Positions 62,516 to 64,000 of a stretch of DNA of 64,000 nt are shown here, in pieces (the first letter of the stretch is position 1; each line of letters starts with the position of its first letter). The DNA lies in NCBI GenBank assembly GCA_025363575.1, contig JANYDM010000004.1, forward strand, positions 1 to 64,000. Reading direction: 5' to 3'. Both the position numbers and the translations under genes were made by a program. The notes beneath the pieces are model-generated. The model had not been told where the DNA came from. It did no database searches and worked only from the letters and a program-made list of their open reading frames with translations. Source of the DNA: Betaproteobacteria bacterium (GTDB lineage Bacteria; Pseudomonadota; Gammaproteobacteria; Burkholderiales; SG8-41).

Positions 62516-63955
62516 CTAATTCCCGGCGAGCTTTTGCTTAAGCAGCGTGTTGGCCTGCGCGGGATTGGCCTTGCCCTTTGAGGCCTTCATCACCTGGCCG
62601 ACCAGCGAATTAAACGCTTTTTCCTTGCCGCTCCTATAGTCGGCAACCTGCTGCGCATTGGCCGCCATGACCTGGTCGATGATTTTCGCGAGCTCGCCGG
62701 AATCAGAAATCTGCTTCAAACCTTTTGCCGCTATGATGGCGTCCGCATCACCTTCGCCATCCCACATTGAGTTGAACACGTCTTTGGCGATTTTGCCGGA
62801 TATCGTTCCGTCGGCGATGCGGTCCACAAGTCCACGCAGTTGCCGCGGGCTAATGCGGCATTGCGTGACATCCAGATCTTCATCGTTTAGCCGAGCATTG
62901 AGATTGCCACCGATCCAGTTCGCGCACAGCTGCGCTACGTCCGGCGCAGCACCTTCGACAGTTTTCTGAAAAAAATCGGCGATCTCGCGCGTTGCGGTCA
63001 ACACCAACGCTTGTGCTGTGGAAAGTTTGTTCTCATTCTCGAACCGGCCCCTTATATCATCGGGCAGAAGAGGCGTGAGTGCCGCCACTTCTTCCTTCCA
63101 CTGGTCGGATATTTCTAGAGGCAGCAGATCCGGATCAGGGAAATAGCGATAGTCCATCGCGTCTTCCTTCGAGCGCATCGAACGCGTTTCGTCCTTGTCC
63201 GGATCGTAAAGCCGCGTTTCCTGCTTTATGGTGCCGCCGTCCTCGATGATCTCGATCTGCCGGCGCACCTCGAATTTGATCGCCTGCTCCATGAAGCGAA
63301 ACGAGTTAAGGTTCTTGATTTCGCAGCGCGTGCCGAGTTTGTCGGTGCCCGCCGGTCGCACTGATACATTGGCGTCGCAGCGGAACGAACCTTCCTGCAT
63401 GTTGCCGTCGCAGATACCGATCCAGCGCACCAGCGTATGCAGGGTTTTGGCGTAGGCAATCGCCTCTTCGGCGCTGCGCATATCAGGCTCGGACACGATC
63501 TCGAGCAGCGGCGTGCCGGCGCGATTCAGGTCGATGCCGCTCATGCCTTCGAAATCCTCATGCAGTGATTTGCCAGCGTCCTCCTCGAGGTGCGCGCGCG
63601 TCAGCCGCACCGTTTTCCGCTCGTCGGCGACGACGAAGTCCAGGCATCCGCCGACGACTATCGGCAACTCGAACTGGCTGATCTGGTAGCCCTTGGGCAG
63701 ATCGGGGTAAAAATAATTTTTGCGCGCGAATACCGAGCGCTTGCTGATCTTGCCGCCGACCGCAAGTCCGAAGCGGATGGCGCGCTCGACCGCGCCCTTG
63801 TTCAGTACCGGCAGCACGCCGGGCAGCGCAATATCGACGGCGCTTGCCTGGGAGTTCGGGGGTGCGCCGAATGCGGTCGCGGCGCCGGAAAATATCTTCG
63901 ACTGCGTCGACAGCTGCGCGTGCGTCTCCAGTCCGATGACGACTTCCCACTTCAT
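62516..63955 (-). CDS. gatB: Asp/Glu-tRNA(Asn/Gln) amidotransferase subunit B
   Basis: A 479-residue GatB of the GatCAB complex, which amidates mischarged Glu-tRNA(Gln)/Asp-tRNA(Asn). [13 protein letters not shown] at the start, [35 protein letters not shown] and [11 protein letters not shown] are diagnostic; the C-terminal YqeY-like domain ends [16 protein letters not shown]. Its ATG overlaps the gatA stop (ATGA). Confidence 0.97.
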   Translation of the reverse strand: MKWEVVIGLETHAQLSTQSKIFSGAATAFGAPPNSQASAVDIALPGVLPVLNKGAVERAIRFGLAVGGKISKRSVFARKNYFYPDLPKGYQISQFELPIVVGGCLDFVVADERKTVRLTRAHLEEDAGKSLHEDFEGMSGIDLNRAGTPLLEIVSEPDMRSAEEAIAYAKTLHTLVRWIGICDGNMQEGSFRCDANVSVRPAGTDKLGTRCEIKNLNSFRFMEQAIKFEVRRQIEIIEDGGTIKQETRLYDPDKDETRSMRSKEDAMDYRYFPDPDLLPLEISDQWKEEVAALTPLLPDDIRGRFENENKLSTAQALVLTATREIADFFQKTVEGAAPDVAQLCANWIGGNLNARLNDEDLDVTQCRISPRQLRGLVDRIADGTISGKIAKDVFNSMWDGEGDADAIIAAKGLKQISDSGELAKIIDQVMAANAQQVADYRSGKEKAFNSLVGQVMKASKGKANPAQANTLLKQKLAGN

Positions 63956-63999
63956 GCGATTGCCTGCGGCATGCGCATGTGCCAGTCGGTCGCTTGCTG
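63952..63999 (-). CDS. gatA: 3' end of gatA (amidotransferase subunit A), cut by window edge
   Basis: Fifteen codons and a stop are visible on the minus strand, reading [15 protein letters not shown]. GatA proteins typically end with a TDWH motif, and the TGA overlaps the gatB ATG, the normal GatCAB gene order. Confidence 0.75.
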   Translation of the reverse strand, partial: QQATDWHMRMPQAIA

Positions 64000-64000
64000 A

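Overview
The window is GC-rich, densely coded and reads as a chromosomal segment of a betaproteobacterium (Burkholderiales/Nitrosomonadales grade). This rests on neighbourhoods I associate with that class: gshA-gshB-EIIA-HPr-EI, metX-metW-ampG, rplM-rpsI/argC/bactofilin/erpA, xth|pyrE|gatB, and a TorF porin upstream of glnK-amtB. I see no rRNA, tRNA, CRISPR array, phage or insertion sequence.

The first ~30 kb (1-29961) is dominated by phosphorus metabolism. It holds polyphosphate kinase ppk1 (5' end outside the window), an EAL-CBS-GGDEF c-di-GMP protein, exopolyphosphatase ppx, ornithine-lipid genes olsBA, a secreted alkaline phosphatase, a Pit phosphate transporter and a ppk2 pseudogene. A probable lipid-remodelling group follows (GT4 glycosyltransferase, DUF962/Mpo1-like membrane protein, membrane-anchored class III aminotransferase, phosphatidylserine decarboxylase). 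Then come phosphonate/phosphite genes (phnCDE, a phosphonate-associated Fe-alcohol dehydrogenase, remnants of ptxD and phnZ) and the complete pstSCAB-phoU-phoBR operon. Several transcription units carry 11-bp-phased GTCA/GTAA repeats that look like Pho boxes, so much of the block is probably one PhoB regulon. Three genes in it are visibly broken: ptxD (in-frame loss of its NAD domain), ppk2 (frameshift plus out-of-frame internal deletion) and phnZ (only the first ~60 codons).

From 30 to 44 kb the genes are housekeeping: msrA, an FAD oxidoreductase, tyrS, an M23 endopeptidase with anmK (cell wall), argC with a DUF6776-type protein, bactofilin and erpA, rplM-rpsI with a strong sigma70 promoter and terminator, OsmC, a VIT1/CCC1-like protein with an MFS efflux pump, and ubiK-comM.

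From 44.1 to 48.8 kb lies a nitrogen-control unit: TorF porin, glnK and two tandem amtB genes. Two NtrC-type sites and a GG-N10-GC sigma54 promoter precede it. After a GNAT gene come glutathione synthesis (gshAB) and a partial, regulatory-type PTS (EIIA-Man, HPr, EI). metXW follow under a SAM-II riboswitch, then ampG, an AsmA-family protein, a D-threonine-aldolase-like PLP enzyme, xth, pyrE, a DUF4124-like coiled-coil protein, gatB and the tail of gatA.
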